A stretch of DNA of 64,000 nt from Larkinella bovis (GTDB lineage: Bacteria; Bacteroidota; Bacteroidia; Cytophagales; Spirosomataceae). The DNA is taken from the NCBI RefSeq assembly GCF_042655385.1, contig NZ_JBHSMA010000005.1:186001-250000 (forward strand), read 5' to 3'. Both the position numbers and the translations under genes were made by a program. The notes beneath the pieces are model-generated. The model was not told the DNA's origin, made no database searches, and saw only the letters and a program-made list of their open reading frames with translations. Numbering within the stretch: the first letter of the stretch is position 1; every line of letters starts with the position of its first letter. Below are positions 25,775 to 34,850 of this stretch, piece after piece.

Positions 25775-28700
25775 TTAAAAATTCAGGTTAACACCCAGGG
25801 TATAGGTACGCGGAACCGGGTAGTTTGACAGATCGACACCCTGGCTGAGGTTACCGCCATCGCCATTTCCATCCCCCTGTGCACTGGTTTCCGGATTCGG
25901 GCCACCCCAGTATTTGGTGAATACATACACCTGCTGAACGGACGCATACAGACGGGCCGATTTGAAAAATTTATTGATCGCGCCGATGTTGTAACCCAGG
26001 GTGATGTTTTTGATGGTAAAGAACGAAGCATCGGCCAGGAAGTGGGAGCTGTTCCAGTCCCGTTCGATTCCGGTGAAGTTCCCGCCGTTGTTGGTGGCTC
26101 CGAACATTCCGTTTCCTTCCGTGATGACGGTCGTCGCCACACCCTGGCCGGCTGAGTTCGTAACGTTTTTAACGCGGAAACGGTCTTTAACACCCGCCAC
26201 CATGTTGAACACGCCATCCAGGTTGGCCGTGCTGTAGAGGTGACGAATCCAGAGCTGGTTGCCATAGGAACCGGAGCCAACGATCGACAGATCCCAGTTA
26301 CCGTAGGTCAGGTTGTTGACGATACCGTAGGTGAATTTCGGGAACGGGTTCCCGATAATGGTCCGGTCGTCGGCATCCCCTCCGTACGTAATGACACCAT
26401 CGCCATTGACGTCCTTCATTTTGATGGTCCCGATGGCAGAACGTCCCGGAATAATGGGGGATGAATTAACTTCTTCCTGGGTTCTGTAGAAACCTTCCTT
26501 CACCAGACCGTAAAACATCCCGAAGGGCTGACCAACCTGTGTGATGTGGAACGTTCCGTAAACCCGGTCGATGCCCGGTGCCAGTTCCAGCACTTTATTG
26601 CGGTTGAAGGAAATGTTGGCGTTGGTCGTCCATTTCAGTTTGCCTTCGGTATTGCGGGTATTCAGCGCAAATTCGTGGCCCCAGAACTTAATTTCACCAA
26701 TGTTATCAAAGAAGTTCCCAAAGCCGGCTTCCTGCGGAATCTGAACGCTGTAAAGCAGATTGGTTGTGTTCTTCTGGTAGAAGTCATACGTAAACTGAAT
26801 CCGGTCGTTGAACAGCCCCAGGTCCAGCCCTAAATCCAACTGTTTGGTTGTTTCCCAGCCCAGATTCTGGTTGGCCAGTGAGGTCACGACAGCACCGGTA
26901 GCCACGGTATTGCCAAATACGGCATTAACCGTGTTATTGACGAGGGCATACTGGGTATAGTTCCCAATGTTATTATTACCAATCACCCCGTAGCTGGCCC
27001 GCAGTTTGGCAAAGGATATTTCCGGGGTGCTTTTCAGGAAGTCTTCATCCGAAACAACCCAGCCCGCCGAAACGGATGGGAACGTACCCCAGCGGTTGTT
27101 GGATCCAAACCGGGAAGAACCATCGCGCCGGATGGCCGCCGTAAACAGGTATTTCCCTTTGTAATTATAGTTCAAGCGCGAGAGCAGCGAGGTCAGCGTC
27201 CATTCGTTGATCCCATTGTTCGTACCACCCCGGTTGATGTTGAGCGCCCCCTGGATGGTCGGCAGCCGGTCATCCGCGTAGGTATCGGCCTGAATCCGCG
27301 AAAATTCCTGACGGTAACGTTGGTTCGTAAAACCGCCCAGCAACTCAAAATTGTGATCACCGAAAGTCCGCGAATACGTGGCCGTGTTTTCGTTCAGCCA
27401 GCCGACGTTCTCCAGGGATTGACGAATGGAAACCGCCGTGGTCGGGATGGGTACGTTGATGGCGCTGGTGGCCGTCGATGGGTTAAAGAAGAAGAACTTG
27501 TTGTTTTCAAACTCGATGTTAATCGTCGATTTGAGGTTCAGGCCTTTGATCGGGCTGTACTGAACGTACGCATTGGACAATAACTTCGTCTGTTTGGTTT
27601 CGTTGGTGAGTTCTTCAGCCGCCCGCACCCAGTTCGGGTAGGCATAAATGTTGCCGGTACTGCCTGGGAACTGGTTGTATTTGGTCAGTTCGCCGTTTGC
27701 ATCCCGAATCGGCATCACCGGCCAGGTGTGCAGCGCGTTGAACAGAATCCCCGTTCCGCGATCACCGTCCGTACGGGGTGTATTATCAAAAACGTACTGT
27801 GGAGCGATGTTGAAACCCACCCGGACTTTGTCGGAAATATCGTAATCCGTGTTCATCCGAAGCGAATACCGCAAATACTTGTTGTTCAGAACCACGCCTT
27901 CCTGATTGAAAATACCGGCCACAATGGCGGTTCTTGATTTTTCGGTATTGGACGTAATACTCAGGTTGTAACTCTGCATGGGGGCGGTACGCAATACGGC
28001 ACCATACCAATCGTTGTTTTTCCCTTCGTATTGCGACGGGTTTTGGAATTCAACCGGAACCGGTTGGTTCATGTCTTCGTAGAATTCCTTTTTGAACTGC
28101 GCAAATTCAACGGCGTTCAACATTTTGATCCGGCCTCGTTCCGGCACTTGCTGAACCCCCGCAAAGGCATTGAAACTGACGTTGGTTTGACCGGCTTTGC
28201 CCCGCTTGGTTGTAATCAGAACGACCCCGTTGGCGGCCCGCGAACCGTACAGTGACGTAGACGAAGCATCTTTCAGAACCGAAATGTCTTCAATCTCGTC
28301 CGGGTTCAGAGCACCGATGTTACCCGTGATCGGAAAACCGTCGACGACGTACAGCGGCTCGCTACCCGCCGAAACCGACAATTGCCCCCGGATCCGGACG
28401 GACATCCCCTGGCCTGGTTTACCGGTGGCCTGGTTGATTTGTACCCCGGCCAGACGACCCTGGAGTTTCTGGGTAACCTGCGAAACCGGAATGTCTTTCA
28501 GTTCTTTCGCCGTCACCGTTTGAACGGCACCCGTTACTTCTTTCTTCAGCTGGCTACCATACCCCACGACGACCACTTCCGACAGCGTCTGATCATCCGG
28601 TTTCAACCGGATGCTGAGGGAGGTCTGGCCACCGACGACCACTTCCTGTTTGAGGTAACCAACGGAGCTGAAAACGAGCGTTGCCCGGGTATCTGGAACG

Positions 28701-28984
28701 GAAATTCTGAATTTCCCGTCGGCGTCAGTGGTCGTTCCCTGCGTAGAACCTTTGACCACTACGTTGACCCCCGGCAGTCCGGCGCCCGATTCATCGGTTA
28801 CCGTACCGGTGACATCGATGGCCACCTGTGAAGCAATGCTGTTTGATTTTTTCTTTAAGTCAGGCTTGTCAGTACTGGTGTGAGCCCAAACGGAGCTGGT
28901 GAGCAAACTGAGCAATACGCACTGGGTTAGTGCGTGCTTTACAATCTGTTGGGGGTTGCCCAACTGAGTAATGCTTTTTTTCAT
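25775..28984 (-). CDS. SusC/RagA family TonB-dependent transporter (pair 1)
   Basis: An outer-membrane beta-barrel for energy-dependent oligosaccharide uptake. The order is signal peptide, a carboxypeptidase-D-like domain (VTGTVTDESGAGLPGVNVVVKG near 60), TonB-box region with VVVGYGS, plug domain (SLYGSRAANGVVLITTKRGKAG near 240), and a 22-strand barrel ending in an aromatic residue (TLGVNLNF). The ATG at 28984 gives 1069 residues; a TTG two codons upstream is unlikely. The gene is 47 bases upstream of its SusD. No sigma factor or FecR gene accompanies this pair, unlike pair 2. Confidence 0.95.
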   Translation of the reverse strand: MKKSITQLGNPQQIVKHALTQCVLLSLLTSSVWAHTSTDKPDLKKKSNSIASQVAIDVTGTVTDESGAGLPGVNVVVKGSTQGTTTDADGKFRISVPDTRATLVFSSVGYLKQEVVVGGQTSLSIRLKPDDQTLSEVVVVGYGSQLKKEVTGAVQTVTAKELKDIPVSQVTQKLQGRLAGVQINQATGKPGQGMSVRIRGQLSVSAGSEPLYVVDGFPITGNIGALNPDEIEDISVLKDASSTSLYGSRAANGVVLITTKRGKAGQTNVSFNAFAGVQQVPERGRIKMLNAVEFAQFKKEFYEDMNQPVPVEFQNPSQYEGKNNDWYGAVLRTAPMQSYNLSITSNTEKSRTAIVAGIFNQEGVVLNNKYLRYSLRMNTDYDISDKVRVGFNIAPQYVFDNTPRTDGDRGTGILFNALHTWPVMPIRDANGELTKYNQFPGSTGNIYAYPNWVRAAEELTNETKQTKLLSNAYVQYSPIKGLNLKSTINIEFENNKFFFFNPSTATSAINVPIPTTAVSIRQSLENVGWLNENTATYSRTFGDHNFELLGGFTNQRYRQEFSRIQADTYADDRLPTIQGALNINRGGTNNGINEWTLTSLLSRLNYNYKGKYLFTAAIRRDGSSRFGSNNRWGTFPSVSAGWVVSDEDFLKSTPEISFAKLRASYGVIGNNNIGNYTQYALVNNTVNAVFGNTVATGAVVTSLANQNLGWETTKQLDLGLDLGLFNDRIQFTYDFYQKNTTNLLYSVQIPQEAGFGNFFDNIGEIKFWGHEFALNTRNTEGKLKWTTNANISFNRNKVLELAPGIDRVYGTFHITQVGQPFGMFYGLVKEGFYRTQEEVNSSPIIPGRSAIGTIKMKDVNGDGVITYGGDADDRTIIGNPFPKFTYGIVNNLTYGNWDLSIVGSGSYGNQLWIRHLYSTANLDGVFNMVAGVKDRFRVKNVTNSAGQGVATTVITEGNGMFGATNNGGNFTGIERDWNSSHFLADASFFTIKNITLGYNIGAINKFFKSARLYASVQQVYVFTKYWGGPNPETSAQGDGNGDGGNLSQGVDLSNYPVPRTYTLGVNLNF

Positions 28985-29366
28985 AAACAAAACGAATAAG
29001 GGTTAAATGATCACAGAATCCCCGCTCGCAAGGGAATGGTTTCCTGGAGCGGCTGGGATGGGAGCGCCACAATGGTCCGGTATTGTAGACGCCGTTAACG
29101 AACTGAATTTTACGCCATAATTAAGATTGGTGTTAAGTGAACATGGTTAAGTTAGACTGGTGGATAGCATGGCTTCAATCGAAGGGGATACCCATACTGT
29201 ACTGAAATAGGGATATTTACAGTCATAAAACGCAATTAGTAAACTCCAACTAATTATAAAATTAGTTCAATTAAGCAAAATATATTTTTCTGACTATCCT
29301 TTACTCTGCTGTTTTAGCCGAAAAAGGATGCTTATTCGATTAAATTGTCTGATTTTGAGAACGGCT
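28985..29366. promoter_or_regulatory. Gap of 382 bases upstream of SusC 1 with a 20-bp dyad
   Basis: The only coding-free stretch before SusC 1. It is strongly A/T-rich at 29215-29290 and contains a perfect dyad AACTAATT-ataa-AATTAGTT at 29248-29267, which could be an operator for a regulator encoded elsewhere. I see no gene in it. Confidence 0.45.
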
Positions 29367-30800
29367 TCAGGCTAATAAATCCATGACTGCTTTGCCTTTT
29401 CCATCGGGCGTGGTATAGAAAGGACGCTTTTCGATCTCATACTGGGTGTCTTCCGGAATACCGAGCGCGTGGTAAATCGTCTGGTGAACCCCGTCGATCT
29501 TGACCGGGTTTTCGATCGTTTTGCAAGGCCGTTCGTCAGCGGTTTTTCCGTAGACGAATCCTTTCTTGATGCCTCCGCCGAACATCAGCATCGAACTGCC
29601 GTCGGTAAAATGCCGGTGCATGCCGTAGAATTTCGGGTCAGTCAGAATCTCCGGCTGGTTCACCTGCTCTTTTACTTTCTCGCCCGGACGGCCTTCGACC
29701 ATCATATCCCGGCTGAATTCACTGGCCAGCACGATCATCGTCCGGTCCAGATGGCCGGTTTTGTCGAGGTCTTTCACCAACTGGGCAATGGGGCCGTCGA
29801 TCATTTTTTTCATGTCAACCAGGCGCGTATGGCCATTTTCGTGCGTATCCCAGCCTTTGAACGGTTCGTACTCCGTCGTGACGCTGATAAACCGCGCCCC
29901 CTGTTCGGTCAGCCGGCGGGCCAGCAGGCAGCCCAGCCCAAACCGCCCGGTATTGTAGATATCGTAGATTTCCTTCGGTTCCTGGCTCAGGTCGAACGCC
30001 TTGGCCTCCGGCGAATTCAGCAGCATATAAGCCTGTTCCATCGAGCGCCGGAGCGATTCTTTCTGGTAATCGCTCCCAAATTCGCCGAACGGGCTGTTGC
30101 TGATCAGGTCGTTATACAACTGGTTCCGACGCTCAAACCGTTTGGCGTCCATGCCCACCGGCGGACGAACACTTTCGAGGCCCTGGCTCGGGTCCGGAAT
30201 GAAAAAGGGACCAAATTCATTTCCCAGAAAACCAGCCGTGTGAAACGCCTTGAGTTCCTCGGCTTCGCCCACCGTAAACCGCTGCCCGATATCGATGAAA
30301 GCCGGAATAACCGGGTTTTTCGGCCCGAGTTCTTTGGCAATCCAGGAACCGATATGCGGAGCTGCGACGGTTTGGGGCGGTTCATAGCAGGTATGCCAGT
30401 GATATTGGTGACGCGAATGGAGAATAAAACCCAGGTCAGCCGACACATACGACCGGATGAGCGTTCCCTTGTCCATCACCTTGCCAATGGATTCGAGTCC
30501 TTCCGAAAAATTAATACCGTCCAGCACCGTGGGTACCGGTTTGAACGTACTCAGTACCCGGTTTCCTTCCATGCCCGTCTCGTAAGGCGTGTATTTTTTC
30601 GGGTCGAAGGTCTCGGTATGAGCCATGCCCCCGGCCATCCAGAGCAGAATGACCGTGTCGGCGGTTCCGTCCGTCTGGCCGATTTTTTTGGTTTTACAGC
30701 CCGACAGAAGGCTCGCCATCGGCGCACTGGCGGCCATCGCTGCCAGGGTCGCTGCGCTGGTGCGCTGCAAAAACTCCCGTCTGTTCCACCGTGGTTTCAT
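29367..30800 (-). CDS. DUF1501 family protein, Tat lipoprotein
   Basis: The second DUF1501 protein of the window. N-R-R-E-F-L at 6-11 and the alanine-rich hydrophobic stretch form a Tat signal, and L-S-G-C at 32-35 makes a lipobox, so it is likely exported folded and then lipidated. Family segments are ILLWMAGGMAHTETFDPKKYTPYETGM near 52, KGWDTHENGHTRLVDMKKM near 312 and IVLASEFSRDMMVEGRPGE near 347; MLMFGGGIKKGFVYGKTADE near 403 is also typical. It follows the DUF1549/DUF1553 gene by 53 bases on the same strand. The function of the family is unsettled; partnership with the cytochrome protein is supported by repeated adjacency here. Confidence 0.88.
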   Translation of the reverse strand: MKPRWNRREFLQRTSAATLAAMAASAPMASLLSGCKTKKIGQTDGTADTVILLWMAGGMAHTETFDPKKYTPYETGMEGNRVLSTFKPVPTVLDGINFSEGLESIGKVMDKGTLIRSYVSADLGFILHSRHQYHWHTCYEPPQTVAAPHIGSWIAKELGPKNPVIPAFIDIGQRFTVGEAEELKAFHTAGFLGNEFGPFFIPDPSQGLESVRPPVGMDAKRFERRNQLYNDLISNSPFGEFGSDYQKESLRRSMEQAYMLLNSPEAKAFDLSQEPKEIYDIYNTGRFGLGCLLARRLTEQGARFISVTTEYEPFKGWDTHENGHTRLVDMKKMIDGPIAQLVKDLDKTGHLDRTMIVLASEFSRDMMVEGRPGEKVKEQVNQPEILTDPKFYGMHRHFTDGSSMLMFGGGIKKGFVYGKTADERPCKTIENPVKIDGVHQTIYHALGIPEDTQYEIEKRPFYTTPDGKGKAVMDLLA

Positions 30801-30853
30801 CGTATTTTTGGGTTTTAAAACCGGTCGATCAGCCCGGTTTATTGGATTGGCTA

Positions 30854-33238
30854 TTAATTGATTAACTGAAATTCAGGGTGCAGGCTGATGGCCCATACCA
30901 AATCCTGAATGCCTTCAATACTCGGTTTCTTTCCGACGATTTTCTCGGCTACGGCCAGTTCCTTGGGTTGCGGGGGCCGGCCCAGCGCTTTCCAGTATAA
31001 CTCACGCACCAGGTCATCCGCAGCCGGGTATTTGGTTTGCCACGCCAGGGCACCCTGTTTAAGGGCGATATTGAATTTGGCCCCGTTGGTCAGTTCCAGG
31101 GCCTGCAACAGATTGGCCTGGGAGGTCCGGCTGGTGCTGACGGTTTCCCGGTTCGGGCGACCCAGTGCCGTCAAAAACCGGTCGTTTTTCACCAGCGAAG
31201 CACGCGGGAAGGGAATTTCTTTCTTAATGGTTTCGGGCAAGAGCTTCTCCGCCAGCGACGAGTCGGCATACATCGGGCTGAAGGCCAGGCTGACCGCATC
31301 GGCGAACTGTTCCGCTGACATCCGCCGACGAACCATGCCTTCGAACACATACGTTGGCGCCGTCAGCATTTCCGGATCTTTCACGCTGATGGAGGGCAGC
31401 TGGTAGGTTTTGGAGGTCAGAATCTGGGTCATCAACCGCTTGATATTGTAGCCGTTGGCTGTGAAGTCGGACGCCAGCCAGTCCAGCAGATCCTGGCTCC
31501 ACGGTGCGTTATCCATCACATCGACGGGTTCGACCAGGCCGCGCCCCATCAACTGCGCCCAGATCCGGTTGACCAACGTGCGGTACAGCCGTCCGTCTTT
31601 GGGTTGTACCATAAACTCCGCCAGTTGCCGGAGCCGTTCCGGTGTGGGCGCTTCCCCGCTGATGGTGCCCAACTCTTTGAACAGAATCCGGCGATCGGCC
31701 AGTTTACCCGTCGGTTTGTCGCAGCGGTGGATTTCCAGAGTCGTATCCGAAAACACATTGGCGAAGGCGTAGGCATCGGCCAGTTTCCAGTCGCTGATAA
31801 AACTGTCGTGGCAGGACGCGCATTTCAGATTCAGTCCCAGAAAGACCTGTGCCACGTTCTGGGCGGCCTGCATTTCGGTACTCTGGCTTGAGTTGATGGT
31901 GCCGCGCCATTTAATTCCTTTGATAAAACCGGATGATTCTTCGGTTGGGTTGAGGAGCTCGCGCACAAACTGGTTGTACGGTTTATTCGTTTTCAGGGAG
32001 GTATACAGCCACTTCGTAATGTCGAAGCGCCCTTTCGTAATATAACCCGTTCCGGTATAATCGTTGCGCAGCGCATCGTTCCAGAATGTGAGCCAATGCT
32101 GCGCGTAATTTTCGTTTTGATTCAGTAAGTCGGTTACCAGCAACGCCCGTTTATCCGGACGGCTATCCGCCGTGAACGCCTGAATCTGTTCGGGCGTCGG
32201 CAGCAGACCGATTACATCCAGATACACCCGACGCAGGTAGGTCCGGTCATCAACGGGCGCTTTCCAGCTGATTTTATGCTGCTGAAAATAGACATTGACA
32301 AACCGGTCGATGGGGTTGGTCAGGTCGCCGGTGGCAGCCGGAATGGCGGGCATTCGGGGGGCTAGTTCGGCCACGCGGTAAATGCTTTTTTCGGACCCAC
32401 TTGGCCAGGGTGCACCCTGTTTGATCCAGAATTCAAGAACGGCAATTTCGTTGGCCGTCAGCCGTTTGCCTTTGGTTGGCATGGCGTCGTCGTGACCGGC
32501 GGGCAGTTTGACCCGGCGGATGATGTCACTACTTTCCGGATGACCGGCCTTCAGAATCGGGCCGTTTTCACCCCCTTTGAACAGCAATTCCTTTTTATCG
32601 AGCCGCAGCTCACCTTTGGTTTTGGTAGCACTGTGGCAACTGTAGCAATTATGCGCCAGAATCGACCGGACTTCCAGATTCAGGTCTTCAATCTGTTTTT
32701 CAGTGAGGGATTGGCTGGTCGTGCTGATAAATGCCAGGTTCGGGCTGGTAGAATTGGCGGGTTCGGCTTCTGGGCCAAACGGCAGTACGCTGGTTAGGTA
32801 ATCTTCGCCGTGGGTCAGGAGCGCGCCGTAATGACCGGCGATGGTTACGCCAAAAACCGTCAGAAAAAGTAAACTCCGGTACAGGAGGGTCCGGCGGGTC
32901 CGCAGGGCAAAAACCGTCAGCAACGCCAGCGCCATAGTGGCCAGTCCCGACCACTGGTGTACCGTAACGGTGTTGCCACCGTATTCTTCCTGATTCACCA
33001 GAATCAGGCCAAAAGCCGCGGCCACCACGGAACTGATCGCACCGATCCAGACGAGCGCCTTAATGCCCGCCCGCATTTCATCGGATTTGCGCGACCAGCC
33101 AATAATTTCGAGCAAAAGGGCAACACACAGCAGGCCGACCGGAAAGTGGACGATCAGCGGATGCAGACGCCCCAAAAACTGCCAAAGCCAAAACGATTCG
33201 GTTAAAACGGTCACTTTGTAAAAAAGATTAGTTGACAA
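30854..33238 (-). CDS. DUF2231-type membrane cytochrome with DUF1549-DUF1553
   Basis: The N-terminal 150 residues have about four to five membrane helices with the RLHPLIVHFPVG segment, very like the protein at 5628-7802. PSCyt1 follows with C-Y-S-C-H at 198-202 and a MPTKGKRLT segment near 253. DUF1549 starts near 308 (NPIDRFVNVYF) and contains a second haem motif, C-A-S-C-H, at 473-477. DUF1553 ends near 780 (ELYWKALGRPPQPKELAVAEKIVG). No ATG precedes the membrane domain, so the TTG at 33238 is the best start. It combines in one chain the modules split over two genes at 5.6-11.7 kb. Confidence 0.87.
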   Translation of the reverse strand: MSTNLFYKVTVLTESFWLWQFLGRLHPLIVHFPVGLLCVALLLEIIGWSRKSDEMRAGIKALVWIGAISSVVAAAFGLILVNQEEYGGNTVTVHQWSGLATMALALLTVFALRTRRTLLYRSLLFLTVFGVTIAGHYGALLTHGEDYLTSVLPFGPEAEPANSTSPNLAFISTTSQSLTEKQIEDLNLEVRSILAHNCYSCHSATKTKGELRLDKKELLFKGGENGPILKAGHPESSDIIRRVKLPAGHDDAMPTKGKRLTANEIAVLEFWIKQGAPWPSGSEKSIYRVAELAPRMPAIPAATGDLTNPIDRFVNVYFQQHKISWKAPVDDRTYLRRVYLDVIGLLPTPEQIQAFTADSRPDKRALLVTDLLNQNENYAQHWLTFWNDALRNDYTGTGYITKGRFDITKWLYTSLKTNKPYNQFVRELLNPTEESSGFIKGIKWRGTINSSQSTEMQAAQNVAQVFLGLNLKCASCHDSFISDWKLADAYAFANVFSDTTLEIHRCDKPTGKLADRRILFKELGTISGEAPTPERLRQLAEFMVQPKDGRLYRTLVNRIWAQLMGRGLVEPVDVMDNAPWSQDLLDWLASDFTANGYNIKRLMTQILTSKTYQLPSISVKDPEMLTAPTYVFEGMVRRRMSAEQFADAVSLAFSPMYADSSLAEKLLPETIKKEIPFPRASLVKNDRFLTALGRPNRETVSTSRTSQANLLQALELTNGAKFNIALKQGALAWQTKYPAADDLVRELYWKALGRPPQPKELAVAEKIVGKKPSIEGIQDLVWAISLHPEFQLIN

Positions 33239-33248
33239 GCCTTATAAT

Positions 33249-33316
33249 AAATGCACCTTAAAGCACGGATCAATCCTAATTTAACATTAATCCGTCCAAT
33301 AAGGTGCATTTTTTAC
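33249..33316 (-). terminator. Long hairpin after SusD 2
   Basis: AAATGCACCTTA (from 33248) pairs with TAAGGTGCATTT (ending near 33312), and CGGAT/ATCCG is nested within. It lies between the SusD 2 stop codon and the next gene on the same strand, so it probably limits read-through. Confidence 0.6.
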
Positions 33317-33339
33317 GATAAACTATCCTGCACTTTCCT

Positions 33340-34839
33340 TTAGTATCCCGGATTCTGGGTCAGCTTGTTATTAATAAGGATTTGCGGAGCCGGAACGGGC
33401 AGAAAATATTCATTTTCCGTATAGACGTAATCCAGCGCATTGAAGGCAATTCCACCTCGGTCAACTGTCGGTTTGGCTTTTTCCTTGGCACCGTAGGCGT
33501 TCATGAAAGCCGCCAGTTCGGCGGGAGTTTTAGTCCGGCGTAAATCAAACCAGCGGTGGTTTTCAAAGGCCAGTTCGACGCGCCGTTCTTTCAGGATAGC
33601 ATCCCGGAGCGCTACTTTGTCCAGGCCCGTTTTAGCCGCCAGACCGGCCCGTTTCCGGATCTGATTCAGGTAGTCGAAGGCTTCGGCCGACGGACCCGTA
33701 GCTTCGTTGATCGACTCTGCCAGCATAAGCAGCACATCCGCATAGCGCAGAACCGGCCAGTTGTTATCCGTCCGTCCGGTTAGGGTGTGCGGATACGTGT
33801 ACTTGGTGACGTAAGGCATCTGAACCACCGTTCCGTTCAGGGTATAGCTGGTTTTCAGCGAGACATCTTTCCGGAGATCGCCGGGTTCATACGCGGCAAT
33901 CATGTCGTTCGTGGGAATGTTCCGTCCGGAGGGGGCGGTATTGGCAAAGCCTGTAATAGCACCCGCCGACAGCCGGGGAGCAAACAGATACGCAAAGTTG
34001 CTCCACTCGCCGAGGTCATTACCGCCCTGATACTGAACTTCAAACAGAGATTCTGGGCCGTTTTTCCGGGCCGGGTTGAAGTTGTCCTGATAATTCCCAT
34101 TTAGGGAATATCCCAGGGGTAGAATTTGTTTCAGGGTTGAAACGGCATCGGTGTATTTTTTCTGGGTCAGGTACACTTTGCCCAAAATACCGAGGGCAGC
34201 TCCTTTGGTAACCCGTCCGACCTGATTTGTCGGGTATGTGGCGGGCAACAGCGTAATGGCTTCTTTCAGATCCTTTTCAATCTGCGCCCAGACTTCGGCC
34301 TGGGGAGAACGTACCAGGTCAAAGGCCTGATTGGGATTAGCCAGCGTTGAGGTAACCAGGATCACATCCCCGAAATACTGCACCAGGTGGAAATAGAAAT
34401 ACGCCCGCAGGAACTTCAACTGCCCCTCGATCGGACCTTTAGCCGCTGCATCGAGCGTGCTGGTCGATAGCTTTTCCAGGGTATAGTTGGTGTTGTAAAG
34501 CGCAGAGTAATAGAGGTTCCAGAGGTTGGCAATTTCGCCATTTCCCTGATTGACCGTCGAGAATTCGAAGGCTTCCCATCCGGCGGCTCCCCCGCGGTCG
34601 AGCGGATTGAAGTCCAGCGTCGTATTATCCGACGGGAATTCCTGGAAGATGTAAGCCGAGTTCGTGATCTGCTGCAACTGGCCGTATACACCATTCAGTG
34701 CTTGCAGAAACTGGGTTTCGGTTTTATAAAAGAGATCGGTGCCAATCCGGGTCGGATCGGTGGTGACCAGAAAGTCATCCTTACACGAAAACTGAGTCAT
34801 GCAAAGAAGAAAGGTCCCTATGACGGTTATTTTTTTCAT
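33340..34839 (-). CDS. RagB/SusD family glycan-binding lipoprotein (pair 2)
   Basis: An outer-membrane surface lipoprotein of 499 residues. Lipobox Q-F-S-C places the acylated cysteine at residue 19. Characteristic segments are LQALNGVYGQLQQI near 46, IEGQLKFLRAYFYFHLVQYFGDVILV near 140, NWPVLRYADVLLMLAESINEATGP near 368 and RRVELAFENHRWFDLRRT near 429. It follows its SusC by 11 bases, in the same order as pair 1. The two SusD proteins are clearly paralogous but diverged, so they probably recognise different glycans. Confidence 0.95.
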   Translation of the reverse strand: MKKITVIGTFLLCMTQFSCKDDFLVTTDPTRIGTDLFYKTETQFLQALNGVYGQLQQITNSAYIFQEFPSDNTTLDFNPLDRGGAAGWEAFEFSTVNQGNGEIANLWNLYYSALYNTNYTLEKLSTSTLDAAAKGPIEGQLKFLRAYFYFHLVQYFGDVILVTSTLANPNQAFDLVRSPQAEVWAQIEKDLKEAITLLPATYPTNQVGRVTKGAALGILGKVYLTQKKYTDAVSTLKQILPLGYSLNGNYQDNFNPARKNGPESLFEVQYQGGNDLGEWSNFAYLFAPRLSAGAITGFANTAPSGRNIPTNDMIAAYEPGDLRKDVSLKTSYTLNGTVVQMPYVTKYTYPHTLTGRTDNNWPVLRYADVLLMLAESINEATGPSAEAFDYLNQIRKRAGLAAKTGLDKVALRDAILKERRVELAFENHRWFDLRRTKTPAELAAFMNAYGAKEKAKPTVDRGGIAFNALDYVYTENEYFLPVPAPQILINNKLTQNPGY

Positions 34840-34850
34840 TTTCGTGACGA

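Noticed and set aside
29469..30818. A 449-codon open frame on the plus strand
   Set aside because: It is antisense to the DUF1501 gene, which has a clear Tat signal and family motifs. The long frame is a by-product of GC-rich third positions.
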